Assembly: GCA_020433835.1 (NCBI GenBank)
Contig: JAGRBY010000537.1
Location: 1-5,152 of the forward strand
Direction of reading: 5' to 3'
Origin: Anaerolineae bacterium
GTDB lineage: Bacteria; Chloroflexota; Anaerolineae; 4572-78; J111
Length of the DNA: 5,152 nucleotides
Shown here: piece by piece, positions 4,338 to 5,152 of the stretch
Numbering within the stretch: position 1 is the first letter of the stretch
How the letters are laid out: each line of letters opens with the position of its first letter
Program-made: the position numbers and the translations under genes
Notes under the pieces: model-generated
What the model was told of the DNA's origin: nothing
Databases searched by the model: none
Seen by the model: only the letters and a program-made list of their open reading frames with translations

Positions 4338-5152
4338 ATGGTCACCAACAAGTTTGATTCCATCAGCAAACTGCATCTGGACTACCCTGAGAAGGAGAAA
4401 CCGCTTAAGGTTGTGCGTACGGTCAAAGACTGTATCAGTTACGAGCACAGCCGGCCCCCGGAAGAGCAACTGCCGCACACACCTTTTTTGGTAACGTTGC
4501 TGCAGCAGTGGGACGAAAACAACCAAAAACGCCGCACCGGCGAAGCGCAGCGGGCCGAGGCGGCCGAAATGGTCCACCAGCTCGATCAGGAGATGATCGA
4601 ATTGGTTCGTTACGCTCGTAAAACCCTCGACGCAACATTTCCCAAGAACCCATCGAAAGCCAAGGCTTGGGGCTTTGAGACCAAGCAGTCTACCCAGAAT
4701 ATCTTGCTGCCCCAAACCCGCGACGCGCATCTGACGCTGCTGGATGTCTACATCGCCAAAGAGCAAAGCCGCCCCGAAGCAGAACGGTTCAGCAGCCCCG
4801 ACCTGGCCGACGTCACGCGCGTTCGCGACGCGCTGCGGGAGCAGTTGAAAATTCGCCAGGCCGGTCAAAATCAGCGGGAAGAAGCCGTGGCCAACAGTTA
4901 CGTCATCGCCGCTAAAATGTACAACTACCTGCAATCCATCGTAACGCACCTGCTGACCTTTAAGTTTGATTTTACTCTAACGCTGGAGCTGCAAAAATGG
5001 GGTTTTGATGTCGGCCAGCGCCGTACGACCTCTTGGGAGGAGGAAGAAGAAGCGATGACCGCGCCGCAAGCTGCGCCGGAAGCGACCCCCGAAGCGTCGG
5101 CCCCGGAAGCCGCCCCGACCAACGAGACGTATACCAATGGTTCCTCAACCAA
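4338..5152 (+). CDS. Hypothetical helical protein with two WGF motifs and an acidic Ala/Pro/Glu tail (3' end outside window)
   Basis: I do not recognise a named family. The frame is open for 271 codons plus two bases and runs off the window, so the C-terminus is missing. It has a strong RBS, its own promoter and the same G/C-rich third positions as the NACHT gene, so it is very probably real. No signal peptide or membrane span is visible, suggesting a cytoplasmic protein. Most of it is charged helix (about 50-105, 130-175, 180-205). A motif K-A-WGFETKQ at 109-117 recurs as Q-K-WGFDVGQ at 219-227, exactly 110 residues apart and each after a helical stretch, suggesting a duplicated module. Between them lies ILLPQTRDAHLTLLDVYI (122-139), followed by RFSSPDL (150-156). 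Residues 234-238 are a run of five Glu, followed by a low-complexity tail rich in Ala, Pro and Glu (PEA-type repeats) that is probably disordered. A scaffold or stress-related role is possible but unsupported. Confidence 0.85.
   Translation, partial: MVTNKFDSISKLHLDYPEKEKPLKVVRTVKDCISYEHSRPPEEQLPHTPFLVTLLQQWDENNQKRRTGEAQRAEAAEMVHQLDQEMIELVRYARKTLDATFPKNPSKAKAWGFETKQSTQNILLPQTRDAHLTLLDVYIAKEQSRPEAERFSSPDLADVTRVRDALREQLKIRQAGQNQREEAVANSYVIAAKMYNYLQSIVTHLLTFKFDFTLTLELQKWGFDVGQRRTTSWEEEEEAMTAPQAAPEATPEASAPEAAPTNETYTNGSST

Noticed and set aside
4314..4949. 211-residue minus-strand open frame opposite the second gene
   Set aside because: The plus strand has a promoter, strong RBS and open frame through the same region; the minus frame has no comparable signals.
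4338..5152. Second gene as a DGR accessory (Avd) protein
   Set aside because: It is far longer than the roughly 120-residue Avd, has an acidic low-complexity tail and I see no Avd-like sequence; its separate promoter also argues against a direct link.

Overview
The window looks like a chromosomal accessory region of a GC-rich, probably multicellular or filamentous bacterium. My best guess is Chloroflexota (Anaerolineae/Caldilineae type). I base this on the NACHT architecture with a Gly/Asn-rich linker and a terminal FGE-like domain, the G+C-rich codon choice, and the dense dispersed palindromes of the 'CCCACGCTCCGCGTGGG' and 'GTAGGGGCGA..GGCAATCGG' kinds. This is inference from memory of such genomes; no marker gene is present.

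Layout. (1) 1-145 is a short leader. It holds one arm of a 28-bp inverted repeat, a canonical G-quadruplex motif, a decayed palindromic repeat and a clear ribosome binding site. (2) 146-3289 encodes a 1047-residue STAND/NACHT NTPase of the NLR-like, anti-phage or conflict-system type. In order it has a helical and Gly-rich hydrophobic N-terminus, a Gly/Asn-rich linker, the NACHT ATPase with its helical and winged-helix regions, and a C-terminal formylglycine-generating-enzyme (FGE)/C-type-lectin fold lacking the FGE catalytic cysteines. (3) 3290-4200 has no gene I can support. It is about 0.9 kb of stacked repeats: two GC hairpins, two 51-bp copies of one palindromic repeat around a 10-bp-stem hairpin repeat, a 98-bp MITE-like element with 16-bp terminal inverted repeats, a 43-bp tandem array of six units without indels, and two imperfect long palindromes. 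(4) 4201-4337 is a well-formed sigma70-type promoter, a structured leader and a strong RBS. (5) 4338 to the window end is the 5' part of an unrecognised helical protein, 271 residues visible, that runs off the edge.

How the pieces may work together. The NACHT protein is probably a self-contained sensor-switch-effector: the C-terminal FGE/CLec fold senses, the NACHT module oligomerises on nucleotide exchange, and the N-terminal segment acts or recruits an effector. Its last ~40 residues (RGGSW ... RNNNFGFRV) have the form of variable regions diversified by diversity-generating retroelements (DGRs). No template repeat or reverse transcriptase lies in this window, so that idea needs the rest of the genome. 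The second gene has its own promoter and lies about 1 kb away, so I do not place it in the same operon.
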